A DNA stretch of 64,000 nucleotides from assembly GCA_964615365.1 (NCBI GenBank), contig CAZTOU010000019.1, positions 1 through 64,000 of the forward strand. The letters run 5' to 3'. The DNA comes from CAVXZE01 sp964615365. Its GTDB lineage: Bacteria; Myxococcota_A; UBA9160; UBA6930. Every line of letters begins with the position of its first letter. Within the stretch, counting starts at the first letter, position 1. The notes beneath the pieces were generated by a model. It did no database searches, had not been told where the DNA came from, and was given only the letters and a program-made list of their open reading frames with translations. The position numbers were made by a program, and so were the translations under genes. Of the stretch, positions 16,873 through 25,827 are shown one piece after another.

Positions 16873-17910
16873 CTAGACGTTGAAGCGGAAATTGACCACG
16901 TCACCGTCCTGGATGACGTAGTCCTTGCCCTCGATTCGCAGCTTTCCGGCCTCGCGGCACCTGGCCTCGCTCCCCTGTTCGACCAGGTCCTGCCAGTGGA
17001 TGACCTCGGCGCGGATGAAGCCCCGCTCCATGTCGGAGTGGACCTTCCCGGCCGCGCGCGGCGCCGGGGTGCCGCGCGGCACCGGCCAGGAACGGCATTC
17101 ATCGGAGTTGGCGGTCAGCATCGAGATCAGATCGAGCAGCTGGTAGGCGCTGCGGATGAAGCGGTTCTTCGCCGGCTCACCCAGGCCCAGGGAGGCCGCG
17201 AACTCCTGCTGCTCCTCCTCCGGCATCTGGGCGATGTCCATCTCGACCTGTGCGGAGAGCACGACCGCTCCCAGCCCTCGCTGCTCCGCTGCTGTCCCGA
17301 CGTCGTCGGAGATCTCGTCACCGACGGCATCTTCGGCGACGTTGAGTACCAGAAGCAGCGGCTTCAAAGTGAGAAAGGCGTAACCCGAGATCATCTTCTG
17401 CTCTTCGTTGCTGAGGTCCATTCTGCGCAGGGTTCGCGCATCCTCCAGCGTGGCCTGCACCCTCTGAAGCAGCTCCAGCTCTCGCGGGTTGCTGTGGTCC
17501 TTCTTCAACCGCGCCACCCGCCCCTCCACCACCTCGAGGTCGGCGAGGATGGCCTCGGTCTCGAGGTCTGCGATCTCCCGCAGCGGATCCGGTGGCTTAC
17601 CGCCGACGTCGGGAAAGGCGCGCACCACCTGGCAGAGCGCGTCGAGCTTGCGCATGGCGTTGAGCGCCTGGCGGTCGAGTTCGCCTCCCTCCCCACCGGC
17701 CAGATCGGTGAAGGCGATCTCGGCGTAGACGCTCTTCTTCGGCTTCAAGACTTCGGCCACCGCAGCCACCCGTGGCTCGGGAACCTTGACGACCCCGATG
17801 TTCGCCTTGTCTCGCCGCGTGCCGTAGCCGGTCTCGACCGGGAGACCCGTGAGGGCGCCGAAGACAGTGCTCTTTCCGCTTCCCGCGAATCCGACCAGTC
17901 CGATCTTCAT
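16873..17910 (-). CDS. YchF/OLA1-related GTPase with C-terminal TGS domain
   Basis: This 345-residue P-loop protein resembles YchF: G1 motif GFAGSGKST, switch region GYGTRRDKANIGVVKVPEPR, G3-like FTDLAGG, and LVLNVAED where NKxD normally sits (the YchF family has N-x-x-E here and often prefers ATP). The C-terminal TGS-like domain (GFIRAEVIHWQDLV, then GKDYVIQDGDVVNFRFNV) is characteristic. It differs from standard YchF at the P-loop (GSGKS rather than NVGKS), so it is probably a paralogous subfamily. It likely binds ribosomes in the cytosol; its function is uncertain. Confidence 0.85.
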   Translation of the reverse strand: MKIGLVGFAGSGKSTVFGALTGLPVETGYGTRRDKANIGVVKVPEPRVAAVAEVLKPKKSVYAEIAFTDLAGGEGGELDRQALNAMRKLDALCQVVRAFPDVGGKPPDPLREIADLETEAILADLEVVEGRVARLKKDHSNPRELELLQRVQATLEDARTLRRMDLSNEEQKMISGYAFLTLKPLLLVLNVAEDAVGDEISDDVGTAAEQRGLGAVVLSAQVEMDIAQMPEEEQQEFAASLGLGEPAKNRFIRSAYQLLDLISMLTANSDECRSWPVPRGTPAPRAAGKVHSDMERGFIRAEVIHWQDLVEQGSEARCREAGKLRIEGKDYVIQDGDVVNFRFNV

Positions 17911-18036
17911 GGTGCGCAGGCGACATCATACCAGCGCCAGATCGAGATCAATGGGGCGATATGCCCACGACTCCACACTCGGCCCGATCGGCGCCATACT
18001 CGAGGGAAGACGCAGGCCAGACGGAGGAGGAGCGCC

Positions 18037-19287
18037 ATGCCCGAGAATCCTCGCCAGCCCGAACTCACCCGACGCCGGTTTCTGATTGGCGGCACCGTGG
18101 CCACGCTCGGGCTCGGCGTCCTCGACCTCGGCCGCTCCGCCAGGGGCGCTCCCACTGCCCCGCAGATCCGCCGCTTCCGGCGCCTGGGCAGGACCGGCCT
18201 CGAGATCTCCGACATCTCCTTCGGCTCTAGCCGCACCCAGGACCCGGGAGTGGTTCGCTACGCGCTCGAGCGCGGCGTCAACTACTTCGACACCGCCGAC
18301 GGCTACCAGGACGGCCGCTCCGAGGAGGCGATCGGCGAGGCACTCCAGGGCCAGCGCGACCGCGTGATCCTCGCCTCGAAGACGAAGGCGGGCAAGCGCA
18401 CGCCCCGCGCCGAGATCATGAAGGCGCTCGAAGAGAGCCTTCGCCGCCTCCGCACTGACCGCATCGATGTCTACTTCAACCACGCCGTCAACGACGTGGC
18501 GCGTCTCCAGAACGCCGAGTGGTTCGAGTTCGTCGATCGCGCCAAGCAGCAGGGAAAGATCCGCTTCACCGGCATCTCGGGGCATGGCGGAAAGCTGGTC
18601 GAGTGCCTCGACCACGCCGTCGATAACGATCTCGTCGACGTGATTCTGTGTGGGTACAACTTCGGACAGGATCCGTCCTTCCATCAGCGATTCACGGCGC
18701 GTCTCGACTGGGTCGCGGTGCAGCCGGATCTGCCGCGGGTGCTCGAGAAGGCCCACGCGAAGAACGTCGGCGTGATTGCGATGAAGACCCTGCGCGGCGC
18801 GCGGCTCAACGACATGCGCCCTTATGAGGAGGGCGGCGCCACCTTCGCACAGGCGGCGTTCCGCTGGGTGCTCTCGAACCCCGACGTGGATGCGCTCGTG
18901 ATCTCGATGACCAGCCGCGAGGAGATCGACGAGTTCGTTGCAGCTTCGGGAGGCCCCGAGCCGCGCGGCGCGGAGCTGGGCCTGCTGGACGACTACCTCT
19001 CCTCGAGTAGCGACGGCTACTGCAACCACGGCTGCAACGCCTGCGAGGCGAGCTGTCCAAACGAGGTCTCCATCTCCGAGGTGCTTCGAACCCGGATGTA
19101 CGCGACCGACTACGGCGACCACGACTACGCGATTCGGGAGTACGCCAAGCTCGGGGTCGGTGCCGAGGCTTGCGCCTCCTGCTCGCACCGGTCCTGTCTG
19201 GGGCGGTGCCCACAGGGGCTGGAGATCCCCCGGCTCACCCGCTCGGCGCACGAGATGCTCGCGCGCGGGCCACGCCGGAAGACCTAG
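18037..19287 (+). CDS. Tat-exported aldo/keto reductase with C-terminal ferredoxin-type cysteines
   Basis: This 416-residue protein has a Tat signal (TRRRFLIGGTVATLGLG) and an aldo/keto reductase barrel with catalytic residues in YFDTADGYQDGRSEE (Asp, Tyr), LASKTKAG (Lys) and YFNHAVND (His). The C-terminal extension (about residues 325-395) carries CNHGCNACEASCPN and a second group (CASCSHRSCLGRCPQG), which could bind two iron-sulfur clusters. The start at ATG 18037 has GGAGGAGG 6 bases upstream. AKR proteins with ferredoxin tails are known but of unclear function; electron transfer to an unknown carbonyl substrate is the likely reaction. Confidence 0.87.
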   Translation: MPENPRQPELTRRRFLIGGTVATLGLGVLDLGRSARGAPTAPQIRRFRRLGRTGLEISDISFGSSRTQDPGVVRYALERGVNYFDTADGYQDGRSEEAIGEALQGQRDRVILASKTKAGKRTPRAEIMKALEESLRRLRTDRIDVYFNHAVNDVARLQNAEWFEFVDRAKQQGKIRFTGISGHGGKLVECLDHAVDNDLVDVILCGYNFGQDPSFHQRFTARLDWVAVQPDLPRVLEKAHAKNVGVIAMKTLRGARLNDMRPYEEGGATFAQAAFRWVLSNPDVDALVISMTSREEIDEFVAASGGPEPRGAELGLLDDYLSSSSDGYCNHGCNACEASCPNEVSISEVLRTRMYATDYGDHDYAIREYAKLGVGAEACASCSHRSCLGRCPQGLEIPRLTRSAHEMLARGPRRKT

Positions 19288-19336
19288 TCTCCGGCCATGG
19301 GTGGCCGTCGCGCCACGGTACCGTCAGAATGGTGGT

Positions 19337-20113
19337 ATGACGACTTCGGACAAGAGCCTGGAAGAGGCGACCCGCACGGCGCGCGGGTGGATCCGCGAGG
19401 CGGGGAAGGTGGTGGCCCTGACCGGCGCGGGGATCTCGACCGAGTCGGGCATACCCGACTTCCGCGGCCCCCAGGGCGTGTGGACCAAGAACCCGGAAGC
19501 CGAGAAGATGGCCACCCTCCAGCACTACATGTCGGATCCCGAGGTGCGCCGGAGGGCCTGGCAGACCCGGCTCGAGATGGTCGCCCGGAATGCGCAGCCC
19601 AACTCAGGACACCGCGCGCTGGTGGAGTTGGAGAAGCTGGGCAAGCTCGACACGATCATCACGCAGAACGTCGACGGTCTGCACCAGGATGCGGGCAGCT
19701 CGCCCGAGATCATGGTCGAGATCCACGGGACGCTGCGCGAGGTGATGTGCATGCAGTGCGGGGAGCGCGCCCCGATGGAGACGGCCCTGGAGCGCGTCCG
19801 CGCCGGCGAGGCGGATCCGCCCTGTCGGAGCTGTGGGGGCATCCTCAAGTCCGCCACGATCTCCTTCGGCCAGAACCTGGTGCATCGGGATCTCATGCGC
19901 TCCCAGAATGCGGCGACGAGCTGTGATCTCATGCTCGCGATCGGCACCTCGCTCACGGTGCAGCCCATCGCGCAGGTGGTTCCCATCTCGAAGCGCGCGG
20001 GTGCGAGAGTGGTGATCGTGAACGCGGAGTCGACCGCGATGGACGACATTGCCGACCTCGTGATTCGCGGTGCCATTGGCAAGCTGCTGCCGAGACTGAC
20101 TGCCCCAGATTGA
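19337..20113 (+). CDS. NAD-dependent protein deacylase (sirtuin)
   Basis: This 258-residue sirtuin is complete. The NAD-binding loop is GAGISTESGIPDFRG, the catalytic region TQNVDGLHQDAG, followed by the IHGT segment with the active-site His. Zinc cysteines form pairs CMQC and CRSC, and GTSLTVQP closes the Rossmann fold. It removes acyl groups from lysines in cytosolic proteins using NAD. It lacks the class III signature I would need to call it a desuccinylase. Its stop overlaps the TTG start of the MMPL transporter (TTGA), implying coupled translation, though the functional link is not obvious. Confidence 0.92.
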   Translation: MTTSDKSLEEATRTARGWIREAGKVVALTGAGISTESGIPDFRGPQGVWTKNPEAEKMATLQHYMSDPEVRRRAWQTRLEMVARNAQPNSGHRALVELEKLGKLDTIITQNVDGLHQDAGSSPEIMVEIHGTLREVMCMQCGERAPMETALERVRAGEADPPCRSCGGILKSATISFGQNLVHRDLMRSQNAATSCDLMLAIGTSLTVQPIAQVVPISKRAGARVVIVNAESTAMDDIADLVIRGAIGKLLPRLTAPD

Positions 20114-22536
20114 CGCAGAACGACTACATCGAGAGGCTGAGCGGATTCTTCGAGCGGCTCGGGTCCCGGTCCTACGATCATCGCTGGATCGTTCTCTCGA
20201 TCTGTCTGCTCCTGATGGGCGGATGCTTCCTGCTCGCCTCGGGGATCCGCTACGACAACAGCTTCGAGGCCTACTTCCGCCGCGACGATCCCGCCTACAT
20301 CGCCTACCTGCAGTACCGCGAGGAATTCGGCTCCGACGAGGTCTCCTACATCCTCTACGAGGCTCCGGACCATCCGCACGGCCCCTGGAACCTGGAGGTG
20401 ATGCGGAAGATCGGAATGCTCACCGAGGCCCTGGAGGAGGAGGTCCCCTTCGTCCAGGAGGTGACGAGCCTGGTCAATCTGGAGTTCCTCGAAGGGGTTC
20501 CCGACGGTCTCGAGATCTACGACCTGCTGGAGGAATTCCCCGAGAGCCAGGAGGCCCTGCTCGCGGTCAAGGAGAAGGTGCTGGCGAAGCCCCTCTACGT
20601 CGGAGGGATCGCCAGCGCCGACGGCAGGTATGCGGCCGTCATCGCGGAGATGGACCGCTCGAGCATCGATCCGGTGGAGGAGATCCGGGTCGACCCGGAG
20701 GGAGGGGACGGACTCGCGAATCTCTATCCCCAGGCGAGCAACACCAGGATCGAAGAGATCCTGGCGCGCCCCGAATACGAGGGAGTCGTATTCCACCACA
20801 CCGGCGACGTGCCGTTCAACGCGGTCCTCAACGAGATCTCCGCGGAAGAGGGATGGAGCCTTGCCGGGATCTCCATCGCCGTGATCGCGGTTCTGCTCTT
20901 CCTCTTCTTCCGCAGGCCCATCGGCGTCTTCGGCCCCCTGAGCGTGGTAGCGCTCAGCATCCTGGTCACGGTGGCGCTGATGGGCGTGCTGAACTGGAAC
21001 CTGGACCTGATGTTCAACATGCTGCCCACGCTCCTGATCGCGGTGGGCGTGGCCAACTCGGTCCACATCATCTCGGAGTTCCGCGCCTACCACGCCAGCC
21101 TGGGCGAACGCAAGGCGGCAGTGCGCCGCACCATGTACCTGATCGGCACGCCCTGCCTGCTCACCAGCCTCACCACCGCGGCCGGCTTCCTGGCGATGCT
21201 CGTCGCGCCCATCAAGAGCATCTCCCACTTCGCGGTCTACGGCGCCGCGGGGGTGCTCGCGGCCTTCCTGCTCACCGTCACGCTGCTGATCGTCTTCCTC
21301 TCGTTCGGCCGCGAAACGCCCAGACGCGAAGACACCGAGGAGGAGGTCCTCCGGGCGAAGGGGGGGCGGCGCGTGAGCGATGCGCTCGCGGCGGTCGCCC
21401 GCTTCGACATCCGCCACCGCCGGTCCATCATCGCCTTCTTTGCACTTCTCTTCGTCGTCTCGGGCCTGGGCATCGCCCAGCTCAGGGTCGATTCGAACTT
21501 CCTGAACGACATGTCCGAGGAGGTACCGGTCCGCAACACCACAGCATTCGTCGACGAGGTGATGGGGGGCACGAACAGCTTCGTCTACCTCTTCGACGCC
21601 GGGGTCGAGGACGGGATCAAAGAGCCGGCGGTGCTGCGAGAGATCGAGCGGCTCCAGCAGCAGGCCGACCAGCAGACCCATCTCGTCAAGAAGACCTACT
21701 CGATCGTCGACGTGCTGAAGGACATCAATCAATCCTTCCACGGTGGCGACCCCGCGCGCCACGAGCTGCCCGACTCCAGGGAGCTGGCCGCCCAGTACCT
21801 GCTGCTCTACGAGATGTCCGGCGGCGAAGAGGTGGAGGAGTACGTATCGAGCGACTACTCGCGGGCCAGCCTGGAGCTGCGCTGCAAGTGGACCGACTCG
21901 AGCCTGCTGAAGGCGATGGAGGCGGATCTCGCGTCGTACCTCGGGGCAGAGCCTCTCCGCGCCTCGACGACCAGCCACACCGGCATCGGTGCCCTCTGGC
22001 TTTCGCTGATGGACTACATCACCAAGAGCCAGATCCGCAGCTTCCTGCTGGCCTTCGTCGCGATTGCGGTGATGATGTGCCTGCTGTTCCGGTCCCTTGG
22101 GATCGGGCTCCTCTCCATGCTCCCGAACCTGGCGCCGGTGATGGTCGGCCTGGGGATCATGGGATGGCTCGATCTTCCCCTCGATTATCAGCGGCTGCTG
22201 ATGGCGCCCGTGGCCATCGGCATCTCGGTGGACTTCACGATTCACCTCGTGACCCGCTACCGCCACGATTTCCTCGAGAGGGACGACTACGAGGGTGCGC
22301 TCGAAGGCTCGATGGTGGATGTCGGGAGGGCGCTGTTCATCACTGCATTGGTTCTGATCGTGGGCTTTCTCGTATTCACCGCTTCGAACATGGACGCCCT
22401 GGCGAGCTTCGGATTCCTGCTCGCCGCCGTGATCGCCGTGGCGCTGCTCGCCAACTTCTTCCTGATGCCGGCGTTGGTCTTGACCTTCGAGCCCTTCGGT
22501 CGGCGGAGAGAGGAGGGCGACCGGCTTCCCGGATGA
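20110..22536 (+). CDS. MMPL/RND-superfamily transporter
   Basis: The 808-residue inner-membrane protein has the two-half RND layout: a membrane helix near residue 30, a large periplasmic loop, a helix bundle from about 250 to 400 including a sterol-sensing-like segment (TLLIAVGVANSVHIISEF), a second periplasmic loop, and a second bundle from about 635 to 800 (LLMAPVAIGISVDFTIHL). The second bundle carries the conserved Asp in GISVDF; the first has an Asn (GVANS) instead. Such proteins move lipids, hopanoids or other hydrophobic molecules using the proton gradient. It begins at TTG 20110 within the sirtuin stop. Substrate unknown. Confidence 0.88.
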   Translation: MTQNDYIERLSGFFERLGSRSYDHRWIVLSICLLLMGGCFLLASGIRYDNSFEAYFRRDDPAYIAYLQYREEFGSDEVSYILYEAPDHPHGPWNLEVMRKIGMLTEALEEEVPFVQEVTSLVNLEFLEGVPDGLEIYDLLEEFPESQEALLAVKEKVLAKPLYVGGIASADGRYAAVIAEMDRSSIDPVEEIRVDPEGGDGLANLYPQASNTRIEEILARPEYEGVVFHHTGDVPFNAVLNEISAEEGWSLAGISIAVIAVLLFLFFRRPIGVFGPLSVVALSILVTVALMGVLNWNLDLMFNMLPTLLIAVGVANSVHIISEFRAYHASLGERKAAVRRTMYLIGTPCLLTSLTTAAGFLAMLVAPIKSISHFAVYGAAGVLAAFLLTVTLLIVFLSFGRETPRREDTEEEVLRAKGGRRVSDALAAVARFDIRHRRSIIAFFALLFVVSGLGIAQLRVDSNFLNDMSEEVPVRNTTAFVDEVMGGTNSFVYLFDAGVEDGIKEPAVLREIERLQQQADQQTHLVKKTYSIVDVLKDINQSFHGGDPARHELPDSRELAAQYLLLYEMSGGEEVEEYVSSDYSRASLELRCKWTDSSLLKAMEADLASYLGAEPLRASTTSHTGIGALWLSLMDYITKSQIRSFLLAFVAIAVMMCLLFRSLGIGLLSMLPNLAPVMVGLGIMGWLDLPLDYQRLLMAPVAIGISVDFTIHLVTRYRHDFLERDDYEGALEGSMVDVGRALFITALVLIVGFLVFTASNMDALASFGFLLAAVIAVALLANFFLMPALVLTFEPFGRRREEGDRLPG

Positions 22537-22553
22537 TCCGGACCGGGCCCGGC

Positions 22554-24314
22554 TCAGGGAGGGGCGATCGCCACGGCGGGATTGCCGGAGGCTAGCTGGA
22601 TCGACCCGCCGGCTTCGAGTCGGGAGATGCGAATCCGGCGCGGACCCGGGAGCTCGGAGTGGATCTCCAGGGAGATGCCGTCGAGGGAGCGGCGGCCCTC
22701 GTTGCGAAGGACGATCTCGCGGCCCGTCGGATCGATGTGCAGCGTGAGCGTCTGCCGCGCGGCGACCCAGTTCACCACCTCGGCGGCCGTTGCGCGCCAG
22801 GGCTCGCCGATCAGCAGGTCCTCCAGCAGCTGTCCCAGGACCGCGCGGCGGCCGGTGCGCCCGAACCGATCCGAGCGAACCGAGAGGACGTACAGCCCTC
22901 CGAGTCGGCGCATCCGCGCGAGGTCGGCGTGCAGAGCCCCTGAATCCGCGCGTGGGGAGCCGCCCGCCGAGAAGGAGAGGGCCTTCCCCGATCCAGCGCG
23001 CGGCAACAGCGCAATGCGGTGGCCGGCGGCGGAGACCCATCTCGGGAAGGCCCGGTCGTAGGCCGCGTCTCCGAGCAGGTAGCGATACCCGGCGGAGGAG
23101 GACTCGCGGAGGGTGAGCTCGTCGTAGCGTTCTTCGGGCGCGTGAAGCCCGAGCACCGGGCGGCCGGTGAGGTTCTGGATCTCGCTGCGACTCTCCCGGA
23201 GCCGGCGCCTCTGGCGCGCGCGGATCTCGCCGGCGAAGACGGCCCGCCGATCGCCGCGAGAGCCGACCTCCGCCTCGCCCTGCAGGAGCTCCCGAAGCTC
23301 GCTTGAGCCGCGCAGCGTCCTGGAGTCCACGAAGACCGTGGACGGGATCCCCGAGTGGTCGATCTGGCGGAGGGTCTCCCGCAGATCCTCCCCCGCTTCG
23401 AAGGCGTCGACGGCGATCACGGCGGCGTGACTGCGTCCCTCCGGCCAGGGCCCCACCGCCGCGATCGCGTCCCCCGCCGCCCAGAGCAGCGCCAGCGCGC
23501 GCAGCCGGTCGAGCTCGCCCCCCGTTCCCTGCACGCTCTCCGCCGCGGGAAACCCGAACCACACGATGCGCCCCGGTCCTCGCGCCGCGACGGCCGCCGC
23601 CGCCCACCAGCCCCCGGTCGCGAGCTCGAAGGGCATGAGGTTCCAACGGCTCCAGACCAGCACCGGGTGGGCGGCTTCGAGACCCATGGCGTGCCGGGTC
23701 GCGGGCAGCTCGAGTCGGCGAGCCGGATCGAGGCAGGCGCCGGGAGGGGTGCGCCCGGTGGCCACGACCCATCGTCGATTCGGCATCCGCGAGGGGCGCA
23801 GGTCCGGCTCCGGGGCGATCGCTCCCGCCATCACCACTCCGCCTCCCGCGGCGAGGAATCGGTCGATCCTTCGGCGGTTCTCGGGGTCGAGACACAGGAC
23901 CCACGGAACGATCAACACGTCGGCTTGTCGGCGCCCGTGAGGGATCCCCTCCTCGTCGCGGAAGTCGGTGTCGAATCCCGCGGCGAGAGCGAGGCGCTCC
24001 CAGCGCACCGCCTGCTTCCAGAGGTCGAAGCGCGCCTCTTCGGCGCACTCGATGTTCTCGCTGGTCTGGAGGATCCGCACCACACGGGCCGGCCCCACTC
24101 TCGTGGGGATCAGTGCGGCGAGGTCGTCCTGCGCCGAACCCAGCGTCCCGAGGTTGACCACGCCGACGTCGGGAAACAGGTTGCTCATCGCCCACAGGTA
24201 GACGAGCGCCCCGCCAGCTCCCGCGATCACCAGGGAAGAGACCAGAAGAGCGCGGTACCAGGGGATCCGCCCGCGCAGCTCGCGCGGCGCGTCGGGAGAG
24301 GGATCGCGCTCCAT
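22554..24314 (-). CDS. membrane-anchored, degenerate polysaccharide deacetylase-like protein
   Basis: This 586-residue protein has one N-terminal membrane helix (about residues 20-42), a long extracytoplasmic region with a glutamine-amidotransferase-like strand pattern (ADVLIVPWVLCL, then RRIDRFLAAGGGVVMAG), and a segment at about 300-470 resembling the NodB deacetylase fold. The catalytic TFDDG motif is replaced by AVDAFEAGED, so metal binding is doubtful. It is the last gene of the Pga-like operon and starts 6 bases after the small membrane protein gene. A structural or binding role for exopolysaccharide is more likely than catalysis. The family call is weak; the operon context is strong. 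Confidence 0.6.
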   Translation of the reverse strand: MERDPSPDAPRELRGRIPWYRALLVSSLVIAGAGGALVYLWAMSNLFPDVGVVNLGTLGSAQDDLAALIPTRVGPARVVRILQTSENIECAEEARFDLWKQAVRWERLALAAGFDTDFRDEEGIPHGRRQADVLIVPWVLCLDPENRRRIDRFLAAGGGVVMAGAIAPEPDLRPSRMPNRRWVVATGRTPPGACLDPARRLELPATRHAMGLEAAHPVLVWSRWNLMPFELATGGWWAAAAVAARGPGRIVWFGFPAAESVQGTGGELDRLRALALLWAAGDAIAAVGPWPEGRSHAAVIAVDAFEAGEDLRETLRQIDHSGIPSTVFVDSRTLRGSSELRELLQGEAEVGSRGDRRAVFAGEIRARQRRRLRESRSEIQNLTGRPVLGLHAPEERYDELTLRESSSAGYRYLLGDAAYDRAFPRWVSAAGHRIALLPRAGSGKALSFSAGGSPRADSGALHADLARMRRLGGLYVLSVRSDRFGRTGRRAVLGQLLEDLLIGEPWRATAAEVVNWVAARQTLTLHIDPTGREIVLRNEGRRSLDGISLEIHSELPGPRRIRISRLEAGGSIQLASGNPAVAIAPP

Positions 24315-24320
24315 CGGGAA

Positions 24321-24509
24321 TCAGCCGCGGGGACGATAACGACGAAACGCCCGCGCCGGCACTTCGTCGATCCGTCCCTTGTCGTCGACACGCGTGCGGC
24401 GCTTGTCGCGTAGCTTGTAGGCGAAGTACGAGCCGATCGCGAGGACGATGGTGACGATGGTGGTCGCCAGAATGATGGTCGAGAGGATCGGGATGAGATC
24501 GATCTGCAT
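24321..24509 (-). CDS. small single-helix membrane protein of the exopolysaccharide operon
   Basis: A 62-residue protein with one membrane helix (about residues 6-30, IPILSTIILATTIVTIVLAIG) and a basic cytosolic tail. AGGAG lies 7 bases before its ATG, and the gene fits tightly between the synthase (10 bases) and the deacetylase-like gene (6 bases). Its position matches that of PgaD, the small membrane partner of the PgaC synthase in poly-GlcNAc systems, but PgaD is longer and has two helices, so I make only a positional comparison. Confidence 0.65.
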   Translation of the reverse strand: MQIDLIPILSTIILATTIVTIVLAIGSYFAYKLRDKRRTRVDDKGRIDEVPARAFRRYRPRG

Positions 24510-24519
24510 GCTCGGCTCC

Positions 24520-25827
24520 TCAGATCCGCCCCTTGCGCTCGAGCTTGCCCCAGGTCATCTGTCGTCCCATCAGCTCTTCGGCGGTCGCCATCACCTTGCA
24601 GACATCGATGATCAGAATGAAGAAGAGGCGATAGAAGACCGCGTAGAGGGCGAGCTTGAGATCCTCCTCTTCGATGGCGACGCAGTAGATGGCGGCTGCC
24701 ATGTCCAGAATCGTGAGCTGGACCCACCAGAAGACCAGAAGCTCGGTGAGACCGTACTTGATGCCGATCAGTACGAAGAAGACGTTGGCGAAGATGTTCA
24801 TCGCGGGCCAGACGAGACCCTCGAAGACCATGTACCAGAGGATGAAGCTGTTGGCCGGCGAGGTGAGAGGGCGCACCAGGAGCCCCGAGTGCTTCTTGAC
24901 CGCCTGCAGGATTCCGCGGGTCCAGCGATAGCGCTGCTTCAGGAGATCGAGCAGATTCTCGGGCGCCTCGGTGAGCGCCACGCAGCGACGCTCGTAGCGA
25001 ACCTTGTGTCCGTGCAGGAGCAGCTTGAGGGTGAGGTCGCAGTCTTCCGCGAAGGTGTCGTGCTCGTACAGACCGACGTCGAACAGAGCGCTCTTGCGGA
25101 ACATGCCGATCGGGCCCGGGATGATGTTCACCATCCGGAAGAAGCCCTGAGCCTTGCGGGCCATGTTCAGGCCCTCGATGTACTCGAGCGCCTGGAGCTT
25201 CGAGATGAGATTGGAGCGGTTGACCACCTTCACGTTCCCCGCCACCGCTCCGATGCTGGGATCCCGGAAGTGCTTGACTCCCTCGCGCACCGTATCGCTG
25301 GTGAGTCGCGAGTCCCCGTCCATGCAGAGCACGATCGACCCTCGAGCGGCGCGGATGCCGAGATTGAGGGCGCGGGACTTCCCTCCGTTCGGCTTGGTGA
25401 CGACGCGGACCTCGGTACGCCCGTGGGTCCCCGCGAGGGAGCTGGCTTTGGCGTAGGTGTCGTCGCTGGATCCATCGTCGACGACGAGGATCTCGTAGTT
25501 CGGGTAGTCGAGCTCGAGCAGCGACCGGATCGAGCTCTGGACGACCGTACCCTCGTTGTAGCAGGGGACGATGATCGTCACCCGCGGATAGCTCCCCTGG
25601 TCCGGGAGAGACGCGTCCTCGAGTTGGTCGAGGTACGAGAACCAGATCAAGCCGAGATAGCGGATCACCAGAATGATCAGGAAGGTGAAGAGGACGAGAA
25701 CCGAGACCTGGACGAACGCATCGGCGAGGTGGAACTCGCGGGCCAGGACGGCGCGGTAGAAGGTGTAGGCCACCGCCACCAGGCCCACCGTGATCGCAAC
25801 CAGGGCGAGTGCGTAGCGGGATCTCAA
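24520..25827 (-). CDS. processive family 2 glycosyltransferase, PgaC/IcaA-like synthase
   Basis: This 435-residue inner-membrane synthase has N-terminal helices (about 5-30 and 40-60), then a GT-A domain: VPCYNEGTVVQ, VVDDGSSDDT, LCMDGDSRLT, AEDCDLTLKL and QRYRWTRG (the D, DxD, ED and QxxRW motifs of processive beta-glycan synthases). Further membrane helices follow from about 310. It is closest in layout to PgaC/IcaA, which polymerise N-acetylglucosamine. The start is TTG 25827, whose TG overlaps the TGA stop of the upstream porin gene (TTGA). The product is probably an exported amino-sugar polymer; the sugar identity is inferred. Confidence 0.85.
   Translation of the reverse strand: MRSRYALALVAITVGLVAVAYTFYRAVLAREFHLADAFVQVSVLVLFTFLIILVIRYLGLIWFSYLDQLEDASLPDQGSYPRVTIIVPCYNEGTVVQSSIRSLLELDYPNYEILVVDDGSSDDTYAKASSLAGTHGRTEVRVVTKPNGGKSRALNLGIRAARGSIVLCMDGDSRLTSDTVREGVKHFRDPSIGAVAGNVKVVNRSNLISKLQALEYIEGLNMARKAQGFFRMVNIIPGPIGMFRKSALFDVGLYEHDTFAEDCDLTLKLLLHGHKVRYERRCVALTEAPENLLDLLKQRYRWTRGILQAVKKHSGLLVRPLTSPANSFILWYMVFEGLVWPAMNIFANVFFVLIGIKYGLTELLVFWWVQLTILDMAAAIYCVAIEEEDLKLALYAVFYRLFFILIIDVCKVMATAEELMGRQMTWGKLERKGRI

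Noticed and set aside
19525..24195. very long minus-strand open frame (over 1500 codons)
   Set aside because: It is antisense to the sirtuin and MMPL genes, is low-complexity His/Glu/Arg-rich, has no domain resemblance, and opens because of GC-rich codon bias.
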